DNA of 46,030 nucleotides from Planctomycetales bacterium (GTDB lineage Bacteria; Planctomycetota; Planctomycetia; Pirellulales; Lacipirellulaceae): assembly GCA_020427155.1 (NCBI GenBank), contig JAGQOW010000007.1:1-46030 (forward strand). The letters are read 5' to 3'. The notes beneath the pieces are model-generated. The model saw nothing but the letters and a program-made list of their open reading frames with translations. It ran no database searches and had not been told where the DNA came from. A program made the position numbers and the translations under genes. Positions 19,866-28,898 of the stretch are shown here, one piece after another. Each line of letters opens with the position of its first letter. The stretch's first letter is position 1.

Positions 19866-20362
19866 TAGTACGAAACTCCAAAACAATCACAAAAGGAAAG
19901 AAAACTCGAGGGGGGAGTTAGATCCGACTAACCGTTCACCAGGCCTCCAGCGGATGGAGATGGCAAGCGCATCAATTGCGCAGCGGCCCGTACTAGTACT
20001 TTGCACGAGCCTGTCAGAAAAACCCTAACGTCTGACGCGTCAACGACTTAGGCCACAAAAACCAGCGAAATAAATAAAAACAAGACTCGTGATGTGCCAG
20101 CCATGAGCTCGGAGAGTGCCAATGCTGGCTCGTCCGGCAGTTGGTGCCTGGCGCCCGAATTTGCGTTACTTGGCAAGCCAGCAGTGGCGCCCTTTGCAAG
20201 CAGATGGACTCATGTACGAGGAAGCACTCTCATGGCGTGGCTCGATGTTCCACGCCTGCACAAATCCGCAAGTTCCGCCCCCCCAGAAGCCGACATTCAC
20301 AGATAACGGTCTTTTCTTTCTGCTCTTTTCCACTGCATTCCTGCTCGAGAGAGGGACGTGCC
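19866..20362. other. Divergent intergenic region (497 bp)
   Basis: No convincing gene lies between the PEP-CTERM start and the solute-binding protein start. It holds two 10-bp perfect palindromes, GTACTAGTAC (19990-19999) and TGACGCGTCA (20033-20042), which could be operator-like sites for the divergent promoters. A 70-codon plus-strand frame (20094-20306) has no recognisable domain or signal and is not called. Confidence 0.5.
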
Positions 20363-22276
20363 ATGGACCCTCAGCAACAATCGGTGCACATCTTCGGCGC
20401 AACGCGCATCGAGGAGCGCACCCCTGCCCAGATACTCCCCACCGAGACCTCTCGCAATTGCCCCTATTGCAACGAAACCATCAGTATGCACGCCCGCAAG
20501 TGCTGGCGCTGCCACGAATATTTTTCGCCTCCACGCGAAGATCTCGACGACCGCATGTTCCAACTTGCGCGTCGCGAAGTGCTGCAAGACTGCCTGATCG
20601 ACATCAAAAAGTGGATCACCCGCATCGGCGTCGGCTCGGCTGCGGGCATTGTGCTCATCGCCACTCTCAGCATGTTTCGTTTCCAAGATATGCTCCAGGC
20701 AATGGTCGCCGACCGCGTACAGATCGCCGCTGGCCCCATGCTCGAAAAAACCGAAGAACAACTGGACGAAACCGAACAAGTGCTCGACGATGTGCAAGAC
20801 AACATCCGCCTGGCCCAGTACCGCATCTCGCAATTCGACGAACTCGACGGCAAGCTCAACCAGACGACTGCCGCGGTCCTCAAAATCGACGACGCCAAAC
20901 AAAGCCTCGAAACCCGCGCTGCACGCCTGGCCGATCAGTTCGAAAAACTCGAAAATCGCGTCCTTAGCGCCAAGCGCGAACTACGCGACGATCGCGAACG
21001 TCGCTTGGAAGAATCGCTCGGTAGCTTCGCCAGCCAGATGGTCACCTTCGGCAAACTGCAAGATGTGCTCGCCACGGCCGACGAAGCGCAGTTTCGCCAA
21101 TTGCTCGCTTCGCTCGCTCCTATGCAGATGCGACGCATCAGCCTCACCAGCCCTTTCACACTCACTTCCGATCGCCCGAGCGTGGTCTTCTCTCCCTCGG
21201 TTCGGCTCGAATGGCAATTCGAAGGCTACGAAGTTGGCGAGGTCGTCTATCGGGTGCATTGCGACACGCAACGCGACTTCCAAAGCCCCCATGCCCAGCA
21301 GGAAACCACTCGATTGGCCAACCTCACCTTGCCCGCTGGGCTTCCGCATGGCCCCGTCTACTGGCGAGTCGAAGCAGTGAACCGCGAAGGAAAAATCCAG
21401 GCCACGAGCGACGTCGGTTACTTCGAACACTACGCCAACAGCATCGACCGCATTCGCAATACCGGAGTCATCCGTGTCGGCGTCGCATGTTCTACCCAGG
21501 GCGAGTTCGCCTACTTCGACGAACAACAAGGCCGTCTGACAGGCTACGACATCGAGCTCACCCGCTGGCTGGCCGCTCGCTTGATGCCCGACATGCCCAC
21601 CGTACGACCCGTTTTTATGGGTTACAATTGGAACCGCCTGCTCAACGCCGTCCGCCGCAACGAAGTCGACATGGTCATCTCGACCATCACTATCACCCCG
21701 CAACGCGAAGAAGAGTTCGGTCTGAAGTTCAGCAGCCCCTACTACAAAACCTATCAAGCTTGTGTCGTGCTCCGCGACAGCAATATCAACAGCGCCGCCC
21801 AACTCCTCGGCCGCCGAATTGCCGTTCAAGCAGGCACTTCCAGCGAGACCGTCGCCGAAGCCTTCACCGAACCGACCGACATCCATCGCGTCGCCACTTC
21901 CGAGGTCGGCTTTCAGGACCTGCTCGGCGGCAAGGTCGACGCCGTGATTACCGACTACGATTTCGCGCTGAACCAGGTACGCGATCTCGGCCAAACGGCA
22001 GCCGTCATCAAAGTTCAGGAAACCGACTTCCCCGACTCCTATACGGGGGTGCGCGTCGAGCAATACGGCATCGCGGTCGCCAAGCCCGAAGTCGGTCTGC
22101 TCGAACGCTTGAACAACGCCATCGACTCGGCCAAGCGCCAGAACATCCTGCAAACGCTCAAGGCGCAGTACGTCACCCACGAGCTCGAACCGATCGCGCT
22201 CAACCGCTTGCCCAACCCCGAACCGGCCACTCCTGCCGGCAACCAACCCTGGAACGTCAATACCCTACGACGCTAG
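20363..22276 (+). CDS. Membrane-anchored zinc-ribbon / coiled-coil / solute-binding domain protein
   Basis: 637 aa from ATG at 20363 (GAGGG 7 bases before it). Residues 33-50 carry NCPYCNET...KCWRCHE, two CxxC pairs at C33/C36 and C47/C50, so a cytoplasmic zinc ribbon. One helix (about 87-105) crosses the membrane. A coiled coil (about 125-215) and a fibronectin/Ig-like module (about 270-355, PVYWRVEAVN) follow. Residues about 362-620 are a family 3 bacterial solute-binding domain: RNTGVIRVGV, GYDIEL, MVISTITITPQREEEFGLKFSSPYY, and DAVITDYDFALN. No permease is adjacent, so it may be a receptor-like transducer rather than an ABC importer subunit. Confidence 0.88.
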   Translation: MDPQQQSVHIFGATRIEERTPAQILPTETSRNCPYCNETISMHARKCWRCHEYFSPPREDLDDRMFQLARREVLQDCLIDIKKWITRIGVGSAAGIVLIATLSMFRFQDMLQAMVADRVQIAAGPMLEKTEEQLDETEQVLDDVQDNIRLAQYRISQFDELDGKLNQTTAAVLKIDDAKQSLETRAARLADQFEKLENRVLSAKRELRDDRERRLEESLGSFASQMVTFGKLQDVLATADEAQFRQLLASLAPMQMRRISLTSPFTLTSDRPSVVFSPSVRLEWQFEGYEVGEVVYRVHCDTQRDFQSPHAQQETTRLANLTLPAGLPHGPVYWRVEAVNREGKIQATSDVGYFEHYANSIDRIRNTGVIRVGVACSTQGEFAYFDEQQGRLTGYDIELTRWLAARLMPDMPTVRPVFMGYNWNRLLNAVRRNEVDMVISTITITPQREEEFGLKFSSPYYKTYQACVVLRDSNINSAAQLLGRRIAVQAGTSSETVAEAFTEPTDIHRVATSEVGFQDLLGGKVDAVITDYDFALNQVRDLGQTAAVIKVQETDFPDSYTGVRVEQYGIAVAKPEVGLLERLNNAIDSAKRQNILQTLKAQYVTHELEPIALNRLPNPEPATPAGNQPWNVNTLRR

Positions 22277-22442
22277 TTGCACACTCCTCGCGATTCGCCT
22301 CGCACGGACGCGATCGTAGACTTCTCCTACGTTCTCGACTAAATTGGCCGTCTAAGGCCGTTTGTGCCCTGCGCAGCACATGCGCGCTGTGCCACTCAGG
22401 CTGCGCTCCATCTCGATTAGCTCTCGCTCAAATAGTAAAACT

Positions 22443-24098
22443 ATGCCAACTCGCAATTCGCAGCCTGTCCCACTGGCCCCAATGATTGCCCTCGCGCTGC
22501 TCGGCAATTCTCTTCTCTACGCGGCCGAGGACAACTACTACGACCTGGGAGGTTTTCACCACGCTGCTTCCACGGCATCCGATGAAGCCCAAACCTGGTT
22601 CGATCGTGGACTGGCCATGTGCTACGGCTTCAACCACGAGGAAGCCGTCCGCTGCTTCGAAAAAGCGATTGCCGCCGACCCCGCGATGCCAATGGCCTAC
22701 TGGGGCCTGGCCTACGCCTGGGGACCTAACATCAACAACATGCTCATCGATCCCACGCAACTTGCCAAAGCCGAACTCGCCCTGCGCTTGGCATCGCTCC
22801 ATGCAAAGCGCTCGACTCCGCTTGAACGCGACTTGATAACCGCTCTGTCAACCCGCTCTACGCCGCCCGTGCTCGAAGATCGCGAGCCGCTTAACCGCGC
22901 CTACGCCGACGCCATGTGCATCGTCTACCAAGAACTCCCTGACAGCCCGCTCGCTGCTGCGCTCTTTGCCGAATCGCTAATGAACCTCCAGCCGTGGAAA
23001 CATTGGGGGCCCGACGGCACTCCCGGACCCCACACACCCGAAATCGTCGCCACACTCGAAAGTGCCCTCCAGCGCTGGCCCAGCCATCCGGCGCTCTGCC
23101 ATTTCTACATCCACGCCATGGAGGCCTCGCCAACCCCCGAAAAGGCGCTCCCCGCCGCCAACCATCTGCGCGACGCCATGCCCGGCCAAGGCCATCTCGT
23201 CCATATGCCCTCGCACATTGACATCCAAGTGGGCGATTACGCCAAGGTCATCGAGGCCAACCAAAAAGCAATCGTCGCCGACGCCGAATTCGCCAAGCGT
23301 GAAGGGGCTCACAACTTCTACACCCTCTATCGGATTCATAACTACCACTTCCTGGTTTACGGCGCGATGTTCGACGGCCAAAGCCAGTTGGCCCTGCAAG
23401 CCGCTCGCGACCTGGTGCTCCAGGTGCCCGAAGACATGCTCAAGGCCCAGGTTGACTTTCTCGACGCCTTCATGCCCATCGATCTGCACGTCCTCATCCG
23501 CTTCGGCCGCTGGGAAGAGATCCTCCAGCAACCCGAGCCAGCTGGCTATCTCCCCGTCTCTCGCTCGATCTGGCACTACGCCCGCGGCCTCGCCTACGCC
23601 GCCACCGAACGCGTCGATCAGGCCGAGGCCGAACAACAATCGTTCGCAGAAGTAATGGAAACGGTTCCCGAAACCAGCTACCTGTTTCAAAACGCCTCGA
23701 TCCACATCCTCGGCGTCGCCGAGGCCATGCTCGCCGGCGAAGTCGCCTATCGCCGCGGAGAGTACGACGACGCTTTCAATCACCTTCGCGAAGCAGTCCG
23801 CCGCGACGACGCGCTCAACTACGACGAGCCTTGGGGCTGGATGCAACCTGCCCGGCACGCCCTCGGCGCGCTCCTGCTCGAGCAACAGCACTTCGCCGAA
23901 AGCGAGGCCGTCTATCGGGCTGACCTGAAACGCCACCCCAACAATCCTTGGGCGCTGCACGGCCTGGCCGAGTCTCTCGAGAAGCAAGGCAAACCCACCG
24001 AGGCCGCCCACTGTCGCAATCAATTCCAACTCGCCTCCCAGCGCACCGACATCCAACTCGACCGCTCCTGCTTCTGTCGCTTGACTGAAGGGGAATAG
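22443..24098 (+). CDS. Exported TPR-repeat protein
   Basis: 551 aa. The start ATG 22443 precedes a weak hydrophobic export stretch (MIALALLGNSLLYAAE). TPR-like helices follow: AQTWFDRGLAMCYGFNHEEAVRCFEKA, AADPAMPMAYWGLAYAW, ALNYDEPWGWMQPARHALG, NNPWALHGLAESLEKQGKPTEAA. Long intervening segments contain HFYIHAMEASPTPEKAL and HLVHMPSHID. Proteins of this layout are widespread in planctomycetes and proteobacteria, with no agreed function. It is followed after 6 bases by the esterase gene on the same strand, so the two probably form an operon. Confidence 0.85.
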   Translation: MPTRNSQPVPLAPMIALALLGNSLLYAAEDNYYDLGGFHHAASTASDEAQTWFDRGLAMCYGFNHEEAVRCFEKAIAADPAMPMAYWGLAYAWGPNINNMLIDPTQLAKAELALRLASLHAKRSTPLERDLITALSTRSTPPVLEDREPLNRAYADAMCIVYQELPDSPLAAALFAESLMNLQPWKHWGPDGTPGPHTPEIVATLESALQRWPSHPALCHFYIHAMEASPTPEKALPAANHLRDAMPGQGHLVHMPSHIDIQVGDYAKVIEANQKAIVADAEFAKREGAHNFYTLYRIHNYHFLVYGAMFDGQSQLALQAARDLVLQVPEDMLKAQVDFLDAFMPIDLHVLIRFGRWEEILQQPEPAGYLPVSRSIWHYARGLAYAATERVDQAEAEQQSFAEVMETVPETSYLFQNASIHILGVAEAMLAGEVAYRRGEYDDAFNHLREAVRRDDALNYDEPWGWMQPARHALGALLLEQQHFAESEAVYRADLKRHPNNPWALHGLAESLEKQGKPTEAAHCRNQFQLASQRTDIQLDRSCFCRLTEGE

Positions 24099-24104
24099 CA
24101 ACCG

Positions 24105-25277
24105 ATGCGATTACTCTTCGCCATCGTCGCGACGCTACCTTTTCTGTCCACACAACTTGGACAGGCCAGCCCGGCCCGCGCCAACGAGATCGAAGTCACT
24201 TTCCGCCTCCATTGCCCCAACCTGCCCGCCGAGACGCTCGTTTACCTCACCGGCAACTTGCCCGCGCTCGGCAACTGGAAGCCCGACGCCGTTCGCCTGC
24301 AATACGCCGGCGATCAACTCTGGATCCACCGCCTGCTACTAAAAAAACCCTACACCCTCGAATACAAGTACACGCTCGGCTCCTGGTCCAAAGAAGGCGC
24401 CGACGCCAGTGGCCATCCCCTGCAGAACCTGGTCGTCCCGGTCAATGCCTCGCAAGTGATCGAAGACCGCATCGAACACTGGACCAGGCGACAACCGCAA
24501 AAGCCTCAGGGGCAAATCACCGGCACGGTCAAGTATCACCGGCAACTCGCAGCCGAAGGCATCCGCAGCCGCGACGTGATCGTCTGGCTCCCACCCGGAT
24601 ACGACGCCTCTGCCGACCGCTATCCGGTACTCTACATGCACGACGGTCAAAACCTGGTCGACCCCGCCACCAGCGCCTTCGGCGTCGATTGGCAAGTCGA
24701 CGAAACCTGCACTCGGCTCATCAGCGAAGGCGCAATCGAACCCCTGATTGTCGTCGGCGTCTACAACACTCCCGACCGCTCGCAAGAGTACCTGCCCGGC
24801 CCTAAAAACTCGGCCTACACCCGGTTTCTCATCGAGCAACTAAAACCGCTGATCGACGCCGAGTATCACACCAGGCCCTCTCGCGACCACACCTATGTCG
24901 GCGGCTCCTCGGCAGGCGGCCTATGCGCGTTTATGCTGGTGTGGGAACACTCCGACGTCTTTTCCAAGGCCTTGTGCATGTCTCCCGCCTTCCAGGCCGA
25001 AAAGACCGACGGCACGTCAGCCACCGACTACGTCGCCACCGTCAGCAGCAGCCAGCGCCCCAGCGAGCCCGTCTACTTCTACCTCGACAACGGCGGCATT
25101 GGCCTCGAACAACGCCTTCAACCGGGAATCGACCAAATGCTCGAAGCCTTGCAGGCCCAGGGTTTTCGACCCGACCAAGACTACCACTGGATGCACGCCC
25201 CCCAAGCCCGCCACGCCGAATCCGCCTGGGCCAAACGATTCCCCCAAGCCCTCAAGCTGCTGCTAGGAGGCGACTAG
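24105..25277 (+). CDS. Exported esterase with CBM20-like N-terminal domain
   Basis: 390 aa with signal peptide (MRLLFAIVATLPFLSTQLGQ). Residues about 29-125 resemble a starch-binding CBM20 module (VTFRLHCPN, YLTGNLPALGNWKPD, PYTLEYKYTLGSW). The rest is an EstA/Fes-type alpha/beta hydrolase: DVIVWLPPGYDASADRYPVLYMHDGQN, nucleophile Ser269 in GGSSAGG, and a His in QARHAESAW near the C-terminus. It probably hydrolyses an ester bound to a glucan-like substrate at the cell exterior; the substrate is inferred only from the binding module. AGGGGA lies just upstream, and the gene starts 6 bases after the TPR gene. Confidence 0.88.
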   Translation: MRLLFAIVATLPFLSTQLGQASPARANEIEVTFRLHCPNLPAETLVYLTGNLPALGNWKPDAVRLQYAGDQLWIHRLLLKKPYTLEYKYTLGSWSKEGADASGHPLQNLVVPVNASQVIEDRIEHWTRRQPQKPQGQITGTVKYHRQLAAEGIRSRDVIVWLPPGYDASADRYPVLYMHDGQNLVDPATSAFGVDWQVDETCTRLISEGAIEPLIVVGVYNTPDRSQEYLPGPKNSAYTRFLIEQLKPLIDAEYHTRPSRDHTYVGGSSAGGLCAFMLVWEHSDVFSKALCMSPAFQAEKTDGTSATDYVATVSSSQRPSEPVYFYLDNGGIGLEQRLQPGIDQMLEALQAQGFRPDQDYHWMHAPQARHAESAWAKRFPQALKLLLGGD

Positions 25278-25635
25278 ACCGCTTGCCAAGCAAACGGCCC
25301 GCTCGGGCCCAAGACTCTTGGAATGCATCGCCAGCTTCGTTTCTCACTTCCAAGAAACCGTGGAGCATGCTTGACGTGATTGCCATTGCGTCAATCTAGG
25401 GGTGGGGGCATATACTTGGTCATGCGGGCAAATTCATGCAGGGCTCGGCACTCCATTTATCCACGCAGAGTATAAATGCGTCCACCAAGAATATCGATCT
25501 GTCTGTTAGTGCTATTCTTTTATGGAACAAGTGTTTCTGCAGATTCTATCTACCGTAGCTGAAAGCCGAAAGCGGAAGACTGAGGGAAGTCAGTTCAAAT
25601 TCGAATGTCGGATTTCGGTTTTCGAGACCTTCCTT
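25278..25635. other. Convergent intergenic region (358 bp)
   Basis: No gene is supported here. Close to the esterase stop is a short inverted repeat, GGCCCG CT CGGGCC (25296-25309), which could act as a weak bidirectional terminator although no U-run follows. At 25561-25578 is GAAAGCCGAAAGCGGAAG, close to the reverse complement of the repeat block at 42502-42535. The remainder is ordinary sequence, AT-richer than the genes. Confidence 0.5.
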
Positions 25636-27012
25636 TCAATCGTCCTCCGGCACGACTTCCGCCAGTGCGGCTACCTGGATCGCATGCCGCGGCTCGCTGA
25701 GCCGAAACGTCAGCAGCCAGCCGACGACCAGAATGCAACTCACAGCCAGAAACACCGCCTCGAAGCTCGTCGCTTCGACCACCCAACCAACCGCCGGAGA
25801 AACCAACAACGGCAGCGCGAAACAGAGCCCCAGGGTACTGAGGTAGCGCGGATGGTCTTCCGCATCGCAAAGCTCCAACGTGTAGTTATTGAACGTCTTG
25901 AAACCCACCGGCATCAACCCGATGAACAAGAACACGCCCGGAAACAGCGTCGCGCCCCACGCTGCCCAGTGCGAAAGCCCGATCGCCACGATCGGCATCG
26001 AGCAAATGCCCAGCATCACCAGCCGCAACGCCAGCCGATTGCCCCGCCGGTCGGCAATCGGCCCCGCCACTAAGCTGAACAAAGCCGTCCCCACGTTTTG
26101 CACGATCAGCCAAATCAACAGATTGTCGAACGTCAGCGACAAAGGCGCCCGACGGCCCAACGATTGATAATGAGGAAATAACAACATCGAGCAACTAAAC
26201 GTCATCGCGACCCAAGCCAATCGGCGAAAGCTGGCATCGCTCCGCAGCAGTTCCCACGCCGAGCCCAGCAGCTGCCGCACTCCGCGCCCCGGCTCGTCGA
26301 AGCGATCCCTCGGCTCCTTCAACATCAGCAACAACAAGACGGCCGCGGCAAAGCAAAGTCCGGTAAAGCCGAAGATCATTTCAAATCGCCCCCCTTCGGC
26401 CGTAAGCCAAAGGGGCATCAACACGGCCACAGCCACGATCGCCGTGGTGGCGCCGACCACATTGGCAACCAACAGCAACCGCCCGCGACGAGTTACTGGC
26501 ACCAGCTTCCCTTGCAACGTGTCGACCGCCAGGTTGTTAATCCCCGTCGCACAGAAAAAGGAGACATAAGCCACCAGAAAAAACACCGGCAACCATCCGG
26601 GCACTCGCCCAGCCAGTTGCCACCAGACGGCCGCAAGCAGCAGAAAGATAGCCGCCATCACCGTGGTGGTCGTCAGCACCACGCGGCGCTTCTGCGGCAA
26701 GACTTTCAACCGGCGCGAGAACAGCATCGGCGGTATGCTATGGCTGAGCCGATTCAGCACCGGCAAAAAGCCCCGCAAGAACCCGCCCATCGGTCCGCCG
26801 CCGGTAATCGTATCGAGCACCGCCGGCATGACGATGCTCTCGGTCTTGAAAATCCAACCGGTCCGCACAACAACCAGATAAGTCGCCAACACCAGAAAGT
26901 TGCGATCCTCAGCGGCCGCCGCTTCGCCCGACAGCCTTGGCCCGTCGGGCTGAGGAGAGACTGGCGTCTGATCGAGTTCTACCGCAGAGGCGTCGCAAAC
27001 AGTTGGTGGCAT
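25636..27012 (-). CDS. MFS-type transporter
   Basis: 458 aa with about 12 hydrophobic helices. Typical features are SRRLKVLPQKRRVVLTTT in the second-to-third loop, FFCATGINNLAVDTLQGKLVP, a central cytoplasmic loop (LKEPRDRFDEPGRGVRQLL) and VAGPIADRRGNRLALRLVML between the later helices, matching the loop signature of MFS carriers. Substrate unknown. ATG at 27012 is preferred over 27066 because the region before it is Arg-rich and lacks similarity. Convergent with the esterase gene and downstream of the porin terminator. Confidence 0.8.
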   Translation of the reverse strand: MPPTVCDASAVELDQTPVSPQPDGPRLSGEAAAAEDRNFLVLATYLVVVRTGWIFKTESIVMPAVLDTITGGGPMGGFLRGFLPVLNRLSHSIPPMLFSRRLKVLPQKRRVVLTTTTVMAAIFLLLAAVWWQLAGRVPGWLPVFFLVAYVSFFCATGINNLAVDTLQGKLVPVTRRGRLLLVANVVGATTAIVAVAVLMPLWLTAEGGRFEMIFGFTGLCFAAAVLLLLMLKEPRDRFDEPGRGVRQLLGSAWELLRSDASFRRLAWVAMTFSCSMLLFPHYQSLGRRAPLSLTFDNLLIWLIVQNVGTALFSLVAGPIADRRGNRLALRLVMLGICSMPIVAIGLSHWAAWGATLFPGVFLFIGLMPVGFKTFNNYTLELCDAEDHPRYLSTLGLCFALPLLVSPAVGWVVEATSFEAVFLAVSCILVVGWLLTFRLSEPRHAIQVAALAEVVPEDD

Positions 27013-27110
27013 AGCTGCCACAGTATATCTCGAACCTCGCGCAACTGCGAGACGACACCCCGGCAAACCCAGGGTTCGCGCGGGGCGTCGATTTCCGCGA
27101 CCCAGCGCAT

Positions 27111-27150
27111 AAAAAAACCGGGGGCCAACCCGCGAAGGTCGGCCCCCGGT
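27111..27150 (-). terminator. Rho-independent terminator of the porin gene
   Basis: On the minus strand, 28 bases after the porin stop codon, a perfect GC-rich stem (ACCGGGGGCC with GGCCCCCGGT, plus-strand positions 27117-27126 and 27141-27150) with a 14-base loop is followed by a run of seven T. This is the cleanest intrinsic terminator in the window. Confidence 0.9.
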
Positions 27151-27177
27151 GGGGGAAACTCGTTTTTCAACTCCAAC

Positions 27178-28491
27178 CTAGTAGGTCAGAATCATGTCGC
27201 AACCAAACATGTCTTGGTCGAAACCAGTCGAGGGGTTCCAGTCCTTGCGGAACTCAGGACGCATGATCAGGTTGCCAAGCAACTTGACATTCACGCCACT
27301 GGTCAGCTCGTAATTCGAGGTGCCGTCAGACTTCCACCATTCCATTCTGGTACCGAACTTGACGATGTCGTTGTAGGTGTAGAACAGATACTGGTTGATG
27401 CTGAACTGGTCGTTGTTGTTCACCATGGCGCCATTGTCGGCAATCGGGTCGATGCCGACCATGTCGCTCTGGAAGACGTAGTTTACACTGTCCGTCAGCG
27501 AGACGTCGAAGACGATGCTATGCGAATAGCTGTCGTCCTGGCCACCATCACGCATGCCAAAGTTGCCATAGGTGTTGATATAGGTCATGGTGACCGAGTC
27601 GCCCAGGTTGACGGCGAAACCACCAATCGCGCTGTTGCCGCTATTGAGGTTGTCGAAACCGGTATCCCAACCAAGCGTCCAACCACCGTACAGGGTCAAG
27701 CTCTCGAAACCGCTATAAGTGCTCAACACGCCCGTGTGAGTAAACGGCTCGCTGTTGAACATCGTCAGAGCGTGGCTGTAGAAGAAGTTGCCGGGGGCTC
27801 CAATCACTTCATAACCAACGAGGGTGAAGAAGTGACCAATCTTCACGCTGAAATCGTCAACGGCAATTTCGCCGTACAACTGAGGAATGGCCCAGCCGTA
27901 CTCGCCATGGTCCCAAGCGGGATCGTTATCAAACGTCGTGGGCTTGTTGCCAAAAGACTGCGTCTTCTGAGCATCGGTACCGTAGATGAAATCAGCACGG
28001 AAACCAAGGCCCAACCCATTGGACCCATCGGCTTCTTTGCCAATGTAGAACCACTGCTGTTGCAGGTTCAGGTTCTTAGGAACGTTGTTGAACGAAGCTC
28101 CGTCGTTGGTCGCCGTCGCCAGCGGAGTCAGCTGGTCGTGGTAACCAAACTGCGTCCAACCGCCAATGTCCAGACTCTCGAAACCGAGCAAGCTGGAGAG
28201 GCTGAAACCTTCCAGGGCGCCGTTGCCGATGCCGCTGAGCAGTCCGCCGCCCCCGACGCCGCAACCGCAACCACATGCATCGCCGCAGCAAGGATCGCCG
28301 CAGCAGGGATCGCCGCAGCAGGGATCGCCGCAGCAGGGATCGCCGCAGCAAGAGTCGCCACAGCAGCTGTCGCAACCTACCGGCACGACCATTCCATCGA
28401 GGCTAAACTGCCCCACTTCAGTTTCCGCAAAAGCGGGGGTGGCGGCTAATGCTAGCAGAGCAAAACCGACCTTCCATGTCTTGTTCTTCAC
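27178..28491 (-). CDS. Outer-membrane porin (beta-barrel) with N-terminal Cys repeat
   Basis: 437 aa, translated from GTG at 28491, chosen because AAGGAG stands 7 bases upstream and the signal peptide KTWKVGFALLALAATPAFAE begins there. After a short linker comes a run of six CCGD-type pentapeptides (GCDSCCGDSCCGDPCC and so on to ACGCGCG). The remainder is aromatic, Gly/Asn-rich beta structure (IGGWTQFGYHD, GLGLGFRADFIYG, YGEIAVDDFSVKIGHFFTLVGYE) ending in a C-terminal aromatic, ILTY, as in outer-membrane barrels of the OmpL/BBP2 porin group. The Cys region may be disulfide-linked or metal-binding. A terminator follows. Confidence 0.85.
   Translation of the reverse strand: MKNKTWKVGFALLALAATPAFAETEVGQFSLDGMVVPVGCDSCCGDSCCGDPCCGDPCCGDPCCGDPCCGDACGCGCGVGGGGLLSGIGNGALEGFSLSSLLGFESLDIGGWTQFGYHDQLTPLATATNDGASFNNVPKNLNLQQQWFYIGKEADGSNGLGLGFRADFIYGTDAQKTQSFGNKPTTFDNDPAWDHGEYGWAIPQLYGEIAVDDFSVKIGHFFTLVGYEVIGAPGNFFYSHALTMFNSEPFTHTGVLSTYSGFESLTLYGGWTLGWDTGFDNLNSGNSAIGGFAVNLGDSVTMTYINTYGNFGMRDGGQDDSYSHSIVFDVSLTDSVNYVFQSDMVGIDPIADNGAMVNNNDQFSINQYLFYTYNDIVKFGTRMEWWKSDGTSNYELTSGVNVKLLGNLIMRPEFRKDWNPSTGFDQDMFGCDMILTY
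28281..28370 (-). repeat. 15-bp tandem repeat inside the porin gene
   Basis: Six consecutive 15-bp units, consensus CGCCGCAGCAGGGAT on the plus strand, encode CCGDP-like pentapeptides. Units two to four are identical; the outer units differ by a few bases. Copy number in such in-frame repeats can vary by slippage without breaking the reading frame. Confidence 0.9.
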
Positions 28492-28898
28492 CTGGGAGCT
28501 CCTTCTGTAATTGCGAAACTGCACACCCCGGTCCAACCAGAAAAACAGCTGCGCAAGGTCGAGTAAGCGAATCAAGGCCCGTCGATTCGGTTATCTACGT
28601 GACCGAATTCGCGAAATTTCCATCCGCCTCGCTGTCAATTATCGACGCAGCCCCGATTGTCGGTGGAGCCTGCAGAGCACGAATCGCTAGAATTTCGCCT
28701 CCAATTCCACCTTTTATGAGAAACTATTCTGGTTGTATCGCTTCGCCGGCGCGTCACGACAGCTTCACCCCATCGATCAGTCCACAGTACTCGATGGGTC
28801 TCAACAGGACGGGCCACAGAAACCGCAAAGTTTACCTGGTCTCACAGATCTTGGAGCAACAAGACGGAGAACGCGAGAAGAGTGTCAGCGCGGCCGAC
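28492..28898. other. Intergenic region upstream of the porin (407 bp)
   Basis: No gene is supported. It should contain the porin promoter and a long 5' leader. A TTGACA hexamer on the minus strand (plus 28633-28638) has no convincing -10 partner at standard spacing. The long plus-strand frame crossing this region is antisense and lacks homology. Confidence 0.45.
28499..28504 (-). promoter_or_regulatory. Ribosome-binding site deciding the porin GTG start
   Basis: AAGGAG on the minus strand, 7 bases before the GTG at 28491. It fixes a GTG start that places the signal peptide at the exact N-terminus. Confidence 0.85.

Noticed and set aside
20981..22246. 421-codon minus-strand frame opposite the solute-binding gene
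   Set aside because: Shadow of the plus gene; no motif, and the plus frame has multiple domain signatures.
22977..24101. 374-codon minus-strand frame opposite the TPR gene
   Set aside because: Shadow frame with Val/Gly/Leu-rich low-information sequence; the TPR gene explains the region.
28281..28370. Direct repeats considered as a CRISPR-like array
   Set aside because: Units are 15 bp without spacers and encode CCGD in frame within the porin.
26512..28449. Plus-strand frame of about 645 codons crossing the MFS and porin genes
   Set aside because: Antisense to two genes with clear signals and motifs; composition is that of a shadow frame and it crosses a terminator.
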